Positions 54,292 through 64,000 of a stretch of DNA of 64,000 nt are shown here, one piece after another. This DNA comes from Lepus europaeus (Eukaryota; Chordata; Mammalia; Lagomorpha; Leporidae), in contig NC_084833.1 of assembly GCF_033115175.1 (NCBI RefSeq), positions 56,506,716 through 56,570,715 of the forward strand. The letters are read 5' to 3'. The notes below the pieces were generated by a model. That model saw only the letters and a program-made list of their open reading frames with translations, was not told the DNA's origin and did no database searches. Numbering within the stretch: position 1 is the stretch's first letter; each line of letters starts with the position of its first letter. The position numbers were made by a program, and so were the translations under genes.

Positions 54292-56150
54292 AAGCTCAAT
54301 TTCTCTTTGACATAGAATTAAACTCTGATGCTCTGTTAAAGCAATGTGTTAAAGTAATCTATTATGTTCTCTTGATGACTGTTAAATTCTAATTGTTCAA
54401 AAACAGCTGAATTTTTATTAAGAGCTATGGGTTATTTAACTATGTGCTTATTTTCAAAGACTTGAATAATCACCTTGTAACAATGATCAAATTTGGACTA
54501 TGTTATGTCATGATTTTAAGGAATCTTAGTTCAACCAGATATTTTGGATTTTGATATTGGTCTATTATGCTATGTTATATGTGCGTACATATTGTATGTC
54601 CACATGGGGAAATTTTATTAAGTTTTATTTTAAATGGCTTTTAGATAAGATTGTCCATAAATTTAAGCTGCTAAAATCAATCAAAGATACATTTTAATTT
54701 GTGGGACCTGAATCTGTGTATCATATGTTTTAAACTTGTTGGTAGAAAGAAACTAAAAACATTTTAATGGTTGTGCTTAAATTTACTGGTTAAACAAACT
54801 ACACCATCTTAGATATTTAAGAGGTGTTTTCAAATACATGATTCTTAAAATTTATAGAAGGCATTGGACCTTCTGGTAAATGTTTTATTAAGTGCTTATC
54901 TAAGGGTTGAAATGGTTTGCTAAGTATTCATGTAATATTGCTATTTTCAGCAAGTGATCTAGGACTTGCTCCCTCATTTCTCTATTCTAAGCCCAACTTG
55001 TTCTTTCATTTCTCTATTCTCTTCAAGGTAGGGAATTAATTCTATTATGAAGGAATCTGTAGGACGCACAATTTAATCTTTAGACCTTATAAGAGATGGC
55101 TAACATTTGTCTGTAATAGCATAGCCAAAATAAGAGCTTAAATAATAATCTCATAGCTAGATTCACATCGCCATCAGCGAAGTATACAGTAAGTAGAAAA
55201 AAAAAAAAAACACCTCCCTTTCAGACCAAAGGGAAAGAAAGTTTTAAAGTGAGAATATAATTTTCCTCATGGGCATTGTCTACCTTAGAAAAACTACTAC
55301 AGAACATGCCTGTGACTATAGACTTGTAGTTCAGGCCACCGAAGATTAGAGATGGGACATGGGCACTCCCTTGACTTGCATCCTCTGGTCTGCTTTAACA
55401 CAAACCAGGAGGAAAAGAAAGCTAGGCATCAGAAGCAATGGGTGGCAGGCCTATTAATGGCTGATCTGTACGGTGATCTGCCCTCAAGGAGACCCAACAG
55501 GCCAGTCCACTGCAGTGGCTTTCAATGTGGTAAGTCTGGGCTTCAGCAGAAGTCAGCTTGTGAAGAGCCCTGGCAGCTCTGCCAAGAGTTGGATCACTGG
55601 AAATGGACCTGCCCTGGAGTCGAAGGATGCCCAGGTCAGAGCCACAGATCTTATTGGCTCCAAGCTGAAAAGCCCTTCACTCAGCCCAACTTCCAAAGTG
55701 ACCACTGCAGCTGAGGGGATGGTCAAGTAGGGTCAGCAACATTGCAGGCAGAACTGTAAATTTCTTGTTAGAGATGCCCCCTGCCTTTACCTGGCCAGCT
55801 CTCCTCCCAGGCCAGCCAAGTAATGAAAGTCAACAGAGTGCCTTCCCCTAGGAGGTTCACACCTCCCTTAGGATATACCCCATGTGAAGAGATAGATAGG
55901 TCTGGGCCTCTTAACTTACAAGGCCTAAAGCCCACCAGATTATTATCAAGCCCCTTCTATCAGGTTCTATTTGCCTCTCAATCAGAAAACTTAATTGTAG
56001 CTTAGACAACACCTTTCTTAGCTCCTCTAATAATGACTCTGTCCTTTGTTCTAGACCCTGTCTAGTACACTTGGGCCTCATTCCTTTGTAATCATAACCT
56101 CTACTCTACCACCAATGGCTCTACTCCCAACCTATGTGTACTGATGGTCC
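54292..56150 (+). mobile_element. Foreign segment replacing ORF2 (retrovirus-like remnants)
   Basis: From about 54,292 the sequence leaves LINE-1; the neighbouring LINE-1 (32,118-32,186, minus strand) shows what the linker should look like there. The left 1 kb is AT-rich without recognised homology. The middle (about 55,350-55,730) carries gag nucleocapsid-like zinc knuckles. Shortly after (about 55,745-55,880), short phrases resembling a retroviral protease region are broken by stops and shifts. The coding content is inactive. Confidence 0.65.
55352..55714 (+). pseudogene. Degenerate endogenous-retrovirus gag nucleocapsid remnant
   Basis: In one 120-codon frame two knuckle-like elements follow each other. 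In the first (about 55,511-55,561) the FQCGKSG core is kept, but Leu stands where His is expected and spacing is off by one residue. In the second (about 55,571-55,612) Cys-X4-His-X4-Cys is exact, but the leading Cys is replaced by Trp. This paired arrangement is typical of class I (gamma-like) retroviral nucleocapsid. The remnant is broken and cannot be functional as it stands. Confidence 0.55.
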
Positions 56151-56706
56151 TCTTCCCCACTTAATGCTGTAGAACTGTTCAGACCTGGTAAATGCCACTC
56201 TTAGGATCATTGGTTACTATCCTCACCCTGTCTTTTATGACCTTGTCTAAATATGATCAGAGTCGGGGAACTTGGAAGGCTTCCATAGCCTTGGCAACTC
56301 ATGACGACAGCCTAGGGTGGTTACTGGTGCCATAAACTAGAGTGTCAATTTGTTGGGTCAACAACAGGAGCCACTGTGCGCTTGCTCCTGATGTGGGATC
56401 TCTGTCCTTAATGTACTGTACATTTTGATTTAATGCTATAACTAGCACTCAAACAGTATGTTTCACTTTGTGTTTCTATGTGGGTGCAAACTGTTGAAAT
56501 CTTAACTTAATATATACTAAATTGATCTTCTTTATATAAAGAGAATTGAAAATTAATTTTAATGTGAATGGAAGGGGAGAGGGAGCGGGAGAGGGGAGGG
56601 TTGCGGGTGGGAGGGAAATTATGGGAAGGGGAAGCCATTGTAATCCATAAGCTGTATACTGGAAATTTATATTCATTAAATAAAAGTTAAAAAAAAAAAA
56701 AAAAAA
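56151..56706 (+). mobile_element. LINE-1 3' UTR with G-rich tract and A tail
   Basis: 'ggcttccatagccttggcaactcatgac', 'ataactag', a G-rich polypurine tract (56,567-56,640), AATAAA (56,679) and an A tail. It has a single copy of the unit that is doubled in the 31.9-34.6 kb LINE-1. About 100 bp upstream of the common part is shared with the 62.3-kb copy. Confidence 0.9.
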
Positions 56707-56725
56707 GAAATATAATGGAGAACAA

Positions 56726-57374
56726 AACCTTCAGAGATGAAATTAATTAGTAATCTGCATATCAAAAGGGCACAGAGTTCCCAGAAAACTCAAATGGGAT
56801 GGCCAGTATCAAGTAAGCTTATCACAGTAGAGTTACTTGTACTTCAAGATTAAAAAAAGAATCCTATAGACATCCAAGCAGAAAAAGCAGGTCACCCAAA
56901 AGGGGGCAAACCAGCCAGGCCTCACATCACAGGGACAGCCGAGGCCAGGAGGCGGCCGGGAGCGTCTCGGAGCTCTGGATGGGGAGGCTTGTGACCTGCA
57001 GGGCTGTAGCTGGGAAGGCTGTTGTTTGTGCACAGAGGTAACAGACAATATTCTCAAACATTCAAGGACCTATTGCCTCAGACATTGCCCTGTGAGTAAA
57101 AGACATTATGTCTAAATGATAAAGAAAAATCAGTTAGGAATGGAGAAGCAGAGGTGTGATGGGCTTGGCATGGCAAATATAGAGTAGGCCAAGTCTGAAT
57201 AACTGTGCATACTATGAAAACAGGAAAATGTAGACATTCTAAAATTAATAATAAAGAATGGATTTATGTATCGTAAAGTGGGAGTCATGAGAATGCGTGG
57301 AGATATGTATAAGTGTGTGAACTCATTTATTTTAGTGAAAGAAAAGTCTGTAGATACAGCCTAAAGATGAAGAA
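56726..57374. other. Unassigned DNA
   Basis: No recognised gene or repeat; short GC-rich patch near 56,930-57,000. Confidence 0.5.
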
Positions 57375-57606
57375 TTTGCTGATCTGAATTCAAGTCTTCA
57401 CAGATTCAAACTAGCTTGTGTCAGTTCAGCTAAGTTTAAATCTCATGTGTAGTTCCAGAGTCTTCATCTGTACCACGGGAATAATGATGCCACTCACCTA
57501 CTAGCATTGGGATGGTTAAATGCAATAATGTGTGTGAGATCCTTAGAATAATACCTGGCCCCGAGTGGACATTCAATGAAAATTACCTATTTATTATTAT
57601 TATTAT
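57375..57606 (-). mobile_element. MIR element ending in (TTA)n
   Basis: 'cttcatctgtaccacgggaataatgatgccactcacctactagcattgggatggttaaatgc...ctggccccgagtggacattcaatg' is the reverse MIR core and 3' end, followed by 'tattattattattatt'. Confidence 0.87.
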
Positions 57607-57634
57607 CTTTATTATTTTAAAGAGAAAACATAGG

Positions 57635-58109
57635 TAGGTACTTTTATAATCTTGGAACAGGGAAGGCCTTTCTAAGAATAACTCTAAACTCAGTGACCAT
57701 TAAGAGAAGAGTAATAATTTGACTTCATAAAATCTAAAAGCTTTTGCATGGCAAAATCATCATAAAAATCAATGAACAAATACCCAGGTGGGAAAGGATA
57801 ATCACAACGTAGATGACAGAAGAAGGATTGATATTGTTAATATTCAAGAATCACTGATAAGTCAACAAGAAAAAGATGAGCAAAAATCAATGTGGACAGA
57901 TATTTTGCAGAAAAATAAAGGTAATAAAAATTTGAAAAAAATATGAAACTTATAATTAAGGAAGGAAAATTAAAAATGAGATGCTATTTTTCATTTATCA
58001 AATTGACAGAGATGAAAAAATTTGAAAATATCTAATAAGGAAACAGACATGAAATTCACATTCTTAAATCTTTCTTGAGGGGAATTTGGCATTTATCAAA
58101 ATTGTAAAA
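57635..58109 (+). mobile_element. Old LINE-1 (L1M-type) 3' region, left part
   Basis: 'cataaaatctaaaagcttttgcatggcaaaatcatcataaaaatcaatgaacaaatacccaggtgggaaaggata' and 'gagatgctatttttcatttatcaaattgacagag' follow the old LINE-1 ORF2 3' end. It carries many stops. Confidence 0.8.
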
Positions 58110-58111
58110 TG

Positions 58112-58437
58112 CTGGGGCTGGTATTGTGGCACAGCAGGTTCAGCCACCACCTGTGATATCAGCATCCCATATGAGTACTTTATTCATTTCCTAGAATTAT
58201 ATGAGCTACTCACTGGTTTGAGTCCTGGCTGCTCCACTTCTGATCCAGCTCCCTGCTAATGTGCCTGGGAAGGCATCAGAAGATGGCCCAAGTGCTTGGG
58301 CCCAGGCCACCCACGTGAGAGACCTGAATGGAGTTCCAGGCATGTGGCTTCAATCTGGCCCAACCCTGGCCATTGCAGCTATATGGAAGCAGATAGAAAA
58401 TCTCTGCTTTTCAAATCAATCAATACATCTTTTAAAA
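58112..58437 (+). mobile_element. C-repeat SINE, type C, plus strand
   Basis: Old element inserted in the LINE-1 ('ctggggctggtattgtggcacagcaggttcag...'). It holds extra AT-rich sequence at about 58,165-58,210 between the head and the B-box region. Confidence 0.88.
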
Positions 58438-58783
58438 ACATTGTAAAGTACTCACACAATCTTTTTTATTGCTGCAGTGCTATTGTTTAGAATATGTACT
58501 ATCGTCATCTTAATATACAAATGTGGTAAACTGGTATTGCTTGTTGCTTTATAATAGAAATAAATTGGAAATAACTTACTTGACTGCGGATATAAATTTC
58601 TTAAATAATTTTAAATGCTTAAATATCTTATAATATTCTATAGCCATTAAAAGATGTATAAATATGTGAGGCTACTTTCTTATTTTTTTTTAAGGCTACT
58701 TTAAAACATTTATGGAAGAATGGAATTCAAAGATAAGTGCTTTGGTACAAAAATTGTGAAATTGTATATATGAGAGGTCTTTT
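58438..58783 (+). mobile_element. Old LINE-1 (L1M-type) 3' region, right part
   Basis: 'aatagaaataaattggaaataactta...attctatagccattaaaagatgtataaatatgtgagg' continues the LINE-1 beyond the SINE. Confidence 0.75.
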
Positions 58784-58797
58784 AAAAGTTAATAGAG

Positions 58798-59121
58798 GGG
58801 GCCAGCACTGTGGCTAACGGGTAAAGCTGCCTCACTTGCAGTTCCGGCATCCCATGTGGGTACCAGTTCGAGTCCCGGCTGCTCCACTTCTGATCCAGCT
58901 CTCTGCTATGGCCTGGGAAAGCAGTGGAAGATGGCCCAAGTGCTTGGGTCCCTGCACCCACGTAGGAGGCCTGGAAGGAGCTCCTGGTTCTTGGCTTTGG
59001 ATCAGCACAGCTCTGGCCTTTGTGACCATCTGGGAAGTGAGCCAACAGATTAAAGACTTCCCTCTCTCTCTTTTTGCCTCTCTGTAACTCTTCCTTCCAA
59101 ATAATTAAATACATCTTAAAG
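58798..59121 (+). mobile_element. C-repeat SINE, type C/B, plus strand
   Basis: Flanks AAAAGTTAATAGA (58784-58796) and AAAAGTTAACAGA (59122-59134) differ at one base. Complete head and body. Confidence 0.92.
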
Positions 59122-59240
59122 AAAAGTTAACAGAAAATGTGTATCATGAAAATAACACATAGATCTAAAAATTTTTTGCACCAAAGTAAACATATCTTAA
59201 TTCAATCATTCCCACAAATGTTTTGAAGTGTCCTCATATA

Positions 59241-59539
59241 CGGTTGGCCGCCATATCATTGAGTTCTGTGGATCAGAAATATTTGAGAAAAATAATTGCC
59301 TATACCAAATATGTAGGACTTTTTCTCAACATTATTTCTTAAACATTCCATTTACATAGTATTTGTATTGTATTAGGTATTATAAGTTATCTAGAGATGA
59401 TTTAATGTAATCAGGAGGATGTGTGTGTGTGTTATTGCAAATACTATACCATTTTATGTAAGGGACTTGAGCACCCACAGATTTTGACATGTGTGAAGGA
59501 TCCTGGAACCAATCCTGTGTGGACACTGAGCAGCGACTG
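59241..59539 (+). mobile_element. MER2-like (Tigger-derived) DNA transposon
   Basis: 'cggttggccgccatatcattgagttctgtggat' at one end and 'ctggaaccaatcctgtgtggacactgagcagcgactg' at the other are the complementary ends of the MER2/Tigger type. The interior 'ttgtattaggtattataagttatctagagatgattta' matches too. It is flanked by TA (59239-59240 and 59540-59541), the Tc1/mariner target. Non-autonomous, no transposase. Confidence 0.88.
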
Positions 59540-59541
59540 TA

Positions 59542-59823
59542 TATTGATAACAGGAAAATGACCAGGCTATCCTATTTAGGGGAAAAAGTAAGTTACCTGA
59601 GAATAGGTGTAGTATACTTTATTTACTGAAAATAACATGTAATTTATACTTATATACATGCATAGAAAATTTTTAGTCTTACACAAAATCCATTGTGAGA
59701 TGGGCAGTGGGGATGGGCAATGGGGATGCTGTGGACTTTTATTTTCAATTTATACCCTTAGGGCTCTTCCAATTTTTATTGCAGCAATTCTCTTTTAATT
59801 TCATAGTAATTAAAAACAAACAA
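59542..59823. other. Unassigned DNA
   Basis: AT-rich, no gene recognised. It separates the DNA transposon from the next SINE. Confidence 0.5.
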
Positions 59824-60152
59824 GGCCAGTGCCGTGGCTCAACAGGCTAATCCTCCGCCTTGCAGCGCCGGCACACCGGGTTCTAGTCCCTGTTGGGGTG
59901 CCGGATTCTGTCCCGGTTGCCCCTCTTCCAGGCCAGCTCTCTGCTGTGGCCAGGGAGTGCAGTGGAGGATGGCCCAAGTGCTTGGGCCCTGCACCCCATG
60001 GGAGACCAGGAGAAGCACCTGGCTCCTGGCTTTGGATCAGCGTGGTGTGCCGGCCATTGGAGGGTGAACCAACGGAAAAGGAAGACCTTTCTCTCTGTCT
60101 CTCTCTCTCTCACTGTCTACTCTGCCTGTCAAAAATTAAAAAAAAAAAAAAA
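59824..60152 (+). mobile_element. C-repeat SINE, type A, plus strand
   Basis: Young copy with head 'ggccagtgccgtggctcaacaggctaatcctccgcc', B box, body (slightly shortened at 'gtgtgccggccattgg') and A-rich tail. The TSD is not obvious. Confidence 0.93.
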
Positions 60153-62142
60153 GGAAAATTTAAATTGTTGTGACTGTTGCTTTTCAAAATGGAATTTAAT
60201 ATTTGGGGAATAAAATTATTTTGGATGAAAAGCAAAGCAAGTTTGGTCAGGTCGACTAACGTTTATTCAACAAAAATTTAGTAAGATTTCACTTCACATG
60301 AAGTACCTATGTGAGAGCTTTTGATTCTTACCAGCCTGTAGGACAGGTAATACTTGATAACTGCTATAAGTAGAAGATCAAACGTTTCTGCTAGGGGTTG
60401 GTTTTCTAATTACAATCAGAAGAAATGAGTTCATTAGTGAACACTCTTTTCACCACAGACCATTGTGGTACCAACTAGAAACCAGCATCAAGGGCAGGAA
60501 AATAATGCTGTTGCTGAATTTTGCGTTTCCAGCTATGGCATTGAGTTGGCTTTGTGCTTTGGCTGTCATGCTAGTGGCTGCTGAAGGTGGTGGGGATATG
60601 TGAGAAGGGATGTTTAGGGATAAAGTTGATGACAGGAAAATAAGATCTGCCTTCTTGAGCAAAAACCAGATTTGATGGAATGCCATATCTACCAGTGATA
60701 TTATGTCACCGCACACCTTCTTGCTATCAGGACAATGATTTTATGAAGAATATTTTACTTCTGTGTAGTCAGGCATTTTCTATAGCTTGGCCATATGGCT
60801 TATACCAATGTATTTAGAAATGATGACTTTTTTCTATTAGAGGATCTGTGATTCTTCAAAATCCTCTGCTCAAGGCATTTGAGCAATGGGAAATGATTGC
60901 AGTATCCAGTTGGCATTAGCTGTTTGAATTTGAATGTCCGTACAGCTATTTCTGCTATTAATGCTTGTATTGACACCATTGATAATATTAGGAAAAATTT
61001 AGGCATAAATATATTTGTTTCCTACTCATTTAATATGTGGCAAGCTGTGCTACTTTTTAAATTAGGTTCCTGGTGTGTGTGTGCATGTGTGTGCATGTGT
61101 GCACGTGCATGTGTGTGCATGCACATGCCATAGGTGTTTGTCGCATGTTTACATAGGTTTGCTGCATGTTTTCTGTTGTGTGACTTAGGCATAGTGTGGT
61201 GATGTTTTTGGAATGCAAGTGTCTATAGTAAAACTGTGTCTCCTTGAATAAATCTGTGTTGGTCTTTTCTCTCTTCAGTTTAAGTTTATATAGTCCATCC
61301 AATTTGCAGAAGCCAGTATTTGCAAAAATGCCTCCCAATGAATGATGAGAATTGTATTTTTCCTTTTGTTGCAGGTGTTGTGATGTGCCAAGTTAGCTCA
61401 GTATTTCTGATTTTATACCAGCTTCTCTAGTTCCTTACTGGCAGTTGATTAATTTGTTGTACTAGTGAATTAGGTAGTTCATGGGTACTAGTGAATTGGG
61501 TTATTTTCCTGCATTAAAATTTTGTGAAGGACTGTAACTTGGATAAGGTTCCAAATGCCTCATGATGAACTACTTTGAATTTCTCTAACTTTCTGTCACT
61601 TAAGGTTCAGTAAATTGCTAATCTTCTTTGTGTTTATTATGCTATGAAGAAGACCTGGTATTGTTTATGGCATGAAATATATATTTGCAAGTGGCGTGTG
61701 ATTTATTTATTTATTATTTATAAATGAATTATTTGAAAAAGCTTAGTTATCTTTCTTTGAGGGCTTTCTTCTACTTCAGTGGTGATTTGGGCTTAAGTTA
61801 ACTCTTTTGCGTTTCTAACATGATGTTCATGGATCAAGGAGTTGTAGCAAGTTTCTATTGTTTTCCTTACATCTAACTTGTAATACTTACCTTACCCTCA
61901 GAGTCCGTTCCTCATTGCAATCAATTAGTAGCTGTGCTGTGAAATAGTAAAAATATGAGAGATAAGAATGCATATTTTGACTTGAATGTGTGCTTTAATG
62001 TTTTCTTTGTGGAAATACAGACCTTTATTCTGATTCTAGCACATAATTTGAAGTTTTAGATTTCTTTTAATTTTCTCTTCAAAAGAGAAAGTATCTTAGT
62101 CAATTGTACGTGTTGCAAAGAGAGGCATTACAGTGATACCTT
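60153..62142. other. Unassigned DNA, minus-strand frames, no gene called
   Basis: About 2 kb with few repeats apart from the TG-rich tract at 61,073. Minus-strand frames of 88, 68 and 93 codons (60,450-61,338) are separated by stops. They could be remnants of a processed pseudogene, but I recognise no protein and see no A tail or TSD. Confidence 0.4.
61073..61128. repeat. Alternating purine-pyrimidine TG/CA tract
   Basis: A 56-nt run in which purines and pyrimidines alternate without exception (mixture of TG, CA, CG and AT steps). This is a good candidate for Z-DNA. Confidence 0.92.
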
Positions 62143-62159
62143 AAAAATCTATTAAAATC

Positions 62160-63029
62160 GGGGCCAGTGCCATGGTGCAGTAGGTTAATCCTCCGCCTGT
62201 GGCACTGGTATCCTATTTGGGTGCCGGTTCGAGTCCCGGTTGCTCCTCTTCCATTCCAGCTCTCTGCTGTGGCCTGGGAAAGCAGTAGAAAATGGCTCAA
62301 GTCTCCCCACTTAATGCTGTATAATTGTTCAAACCTGTAAATGCCACTCTTAGGATCATTGGTTACTATCCTCACCCTGTCGACCTTGTCTAAATATGAT
62401 CAGAGTTGGCAAACTTGGAAGGCTTCCATAGCCTTGGCAACTCATGACGAAAGCCTAGGGTGGTTACTGGCGCCATAAACTAGAGTGTCAATTTGTTGGG
62501 TCAACAACAAGAGCCACTGTGCACTTGCTCCTCATGTGGGATCTCTGTCCTTAATGTGCTGTACATTTTGATTTAATGCTATAACTAGTTCTCAAACAGT
62601 ATGTTTCACTTTGTGTTTCTATGTGGGTGCAAACTGTTGAAATCTTTATACTAAATTGATCTTCTGTATATAAAGAGAATTGAAAATTAATCTTGATGCG
62701 AATGGAAAGGGAGAGGGAGCGGGAGAGGGGAGGGTTGCGGGTGGGAGGGAAGTTGTGGGAGGGGGAAGCCATTGTAATCCATGAGCCGTACACTGGAAAT
62801 TTATATTCATTAAATAAAAGTTAAAAAAAAAATGGCTCAAGTCTTTGGGCCCCTGCACCCATATGGAAGACCTGGAAAAAGCTCCTGGCTCCTGGTTTTG
62901 GATAGGCCCAGCTCCAGCCACTGCGGCCGTTGGGGGAGTGAACCAACGGAAGGAAGACCTTTCTCTCTGTCTCTCCCTCCCACTGTCTGTAACTCTACCT
63001 CTCAAATAAATAAATAAATAAAATCTTTA
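62160..63029 (+). mobile_element. C-repeat SINE, type B/C, split by a LINE-1 insertion
   Basis: Head and body to 62,304, remainder from 62,829/62,845 to 63,029. SINE flanks AAAAATCTATTAAAATC (62143-62159) and AAAAATTTATTAAAATC (63030-63046) differ at one base. Confidence 0.94.
62305..62828 (+). mobile_element. 5'-truncated copy of the chimeric LINE-1 family
   Basis: Duplication AAAATGGCTCAAGTCT at 62289-62304 and 62829-62844. The element starts 'ccccacttaatgctgtataattg', which matches 56,154 onward in the 4.4-kb chimera, including the region upstream of the shared LINE-1 3' UTR. It then follows it to the A tail. Two copies therefore share the same, non-standard 3' arrangement. Confidence 0.93.
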
Positions 63030-63056
63030 AAAAATTTATTAAAATCTTTCTTTCAT

Positions 63057-63350
63057 TATTCATAGAACAAATATTAGTTAAACGCCTACTATGTGTTACA
63101 TAACTTTAGGCTCTGGAAAATGTAATAATGAGCAAAAATATAGTCCTTCCCCTTAATGTAGTAGGGGGAGGGAATAAGTACTATGAAGAAAAAGTACAAA
63201 TTTGGAAGAGAAAACCAGAGGAGATGAATTTGGATGAGCAATTTTAAAGAGGCCTTTCTGAGGAGGTGGCGTTGAAACCGAGATCTGCAGGAGAAGGAGT
63301 TTACCGGAAGGGAAAGGGGGTGGAAGGATTTCCAGGCAGAGGGGAGAGGT
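63057..63350 (+). mobile_element. Ancient mammalian repeat, family not assigned (copy 3)
   Basis: 'aacaaatattagttaaacgcctactatgtgttac', 'aaagaggcctttctgaggaggtgg', 'ggcagaggggagaggtttt' recur in the same order as in the copies at 11.3 and 31.6 kb. Confidence 0.5.
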
Positions 63351-63574
63351 TTTGTGATATCATTTTATAGTACTTATGACCTTTTTAGATGCTTATATAA
63401 TTAGGTACTAGTCTATGAGCAAGACAGTTTATAGGACTGTGTTACTGAAAAGATGCATATAAATTACATTTTTATAAATGAATTCCTGAATTCCTGCAGG
63501 CTTACATTATGTTCACTGTGCTATATCATCTGCATTTGATTGATGTTCAGTTGCTTCAATTATTGCTAGATTGA
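63351..63574. other. Unassigned AT-rich DNA
   Basis: No recognised gene or repeat. Confidence 0.5.
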
Positions 63575-64000
63575 TCTTTCTATAGCACAACTTCGATGCC
63601 TTTTCCTGCTCAGAAGTCTTCTCCAGCTCCCCAATTACCCAGTAAAATCCAAACTAATCCCCTATTGTCAGGCCCTCCCAAATAGGCCCCATTCGCAATA
63701 TGCTGCTTTTAACTTTTTTTTTAACTAGTTATTCCTCTTTCTGCGTTACTCTGCCAACCAGCAAAACTTGTGGCTGAGAATGGGTGCTTTGTCCTGTGTT
63801 CACTTTTACTCTCCTATATCACTTTTCCCTTCCACTCTGCTTATGTCTTTCTAAGAATGTCCACATTTCATGTGTCTGTCCGGGCTCCTCTCCAGCATTG
63901 CCATTCAATCTCAGGATCTTCTCTCGTCTCCCCAGCTGGAAGTCTTCTCTCTTCTTACTTCTCATGGCATTTTATCTTCACTCTTCTTTAGATACTTCTT
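63575..64000 (+). mobile_element. LINE-2-like fragment, runs off the window
   Basis: 'ctcagaagtcttctccagctccccaattacccagtaaaatccaaactaatcccctattgtcaggccctcccaa' follows L2 in order. The 3' end lies beyond the window. Confidence 0.6.

Larger units (their letters stand above)
52287..56706 (+). mobile_element. Full-length ORF2-less LINE-1 chimera (HAL1-like organisation)
   Basis: A 19-bp perfect duplication, GAAATATAATGGAGAACAA, at 52268-52286 and 56707-56725 encloses one 4.42-kb insertion. In order it has a LINE-1 5' UTR starting 'gaggggggaatccaagatggcggaat', an uninterrupted ORF1, the start of the ORF1-ORF2 linker, then about 1.9 kb of non-LINE-1 sequence with retroviral gag-like remnants, a LINE-1 3' UTR and an A tail. 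ORF2 is wholly absent, so mobilisation must have used ORF2p from another LINE-1. The 'half-L1' layout is established for mammalian HAL1 elements; the foreign segment is the unusual part. Confidence 0.9.

Noticed and set aside
60450-61338. Minus-strand frames of 88, 68 and 93 codons suggesting a processed pseudogene
   Set aside because: No protein was recognised, stops separate them, one runs into the TG tract, and neither an A tail nor a TSD was seen. Left as unassigned DNA.
1-64000. CRISPR arrays, operons, riboswitches and bacterial-type signals
   Set aside because: None expected in, or seen in, this vertebrate nuclear DNA. The regular repeats are dispersed retroelements or microsatellites.
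1-64000. Functional tRNA genes suggested by the many B-box sequences
   Set aside because: The A and B boxes belong to the tRNA-derived heads of C-repeat SINEs. No copy can be folded by eye into a complete cloverleaf outside these elements.

Overview
The window looks like nuclear DNA of a lagomorph, most likely the European rabbit (Oryctolagus) or a close relative. The main reason is its load of one tRNA-derived SINE family, the lagomorph C repeat (CSINE). About 50 full or partial copies carry a GGTTCTAGTCC-type B box, a pyrimidine-rich TCTCTCTGTCTC stretch and an A-rich tail. LINE-1 copies of a matching mammalian type are also present. There is no prokaryotic or organellar feature, and no complete host protein-coding gene could be recognised. 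The only long, clearly coding frames are LINE-1 ORF1 (53,198-54,259 plus; about 32,187-33,110 minus) and the first residues of a LINE-1 ORF2 (about 31,949-32,118 minus).

I use three SINE classes. Type A is the youngest (GC-rich, with 'ccctccaatggccgc' next to the tail). Type B is intermediate ('cccccaaatggcc'). Type C is old and diverged ('cactccccaaatggc', 'acttgaacc'). Many type A and B copies keep perfect or near-perfect target-site duplications (TSDs), so their ends and orientation are read directly from the sequence.

Layout. From 1 to 15 kb there is mostly unique or ancient repeat DNA with scattered, almost all minus-strand SINEs. At about 15.42-16.12 kb lies a strong CpG island with GC boxes, a perfect 14-bp RFX-type X-box palindrome and a consensus plus-strand splice donor; this is the one convincing host promoter/first-exon region. 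From 16 to 31 kb there is SINE-rich and AT-rich, intron-like DNA with an old minus-strand LINE-1. From 31.9 to 34.6 kb there is a LINE-1 insertion whose 5' part is inverted; a type A SINE sits inside it. From 35 to 46 kb there are an MaLR-type LTR, MIRs, nested SINEs, a duplicated segment inserted inside a SINE, and a minus LINE-1 3' end with TSDs. From 52.27 to 56.73 kb there is a 4.4-kb LINE-1-type insertion with a 19-bp TSD, 5' UTR, uninterrupted ORF1 and 3' UTR but no ORF2; the place of ORF2 is taken by about 1.9 kb of foreign sequence with remnants of retroviral gag nucleocapsid zinc knuckles. A truncated relative sits in a SINE at 62.3 kb. From 57 to 64 kb there are old LINE-1, a MER2-like DNA transposon, a long alternating purine-pyrimidine tract and L2-like DNA.

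How it fits together: the CpG island probably drives a plus-strand gene whose introns would cover much of the window. SINEs in the first 31 kb are overwhelmingly antisense to that direction (about 23 minus to 2 plus). A few exon-like segments with matched splice sites are listed as weak candidates (28.4-28.7 kb and 40.8 kb). The LINE-1 machinery explains the SINE, ORF2-less and 5'-inverted insertions by target-primed reverse transcription.
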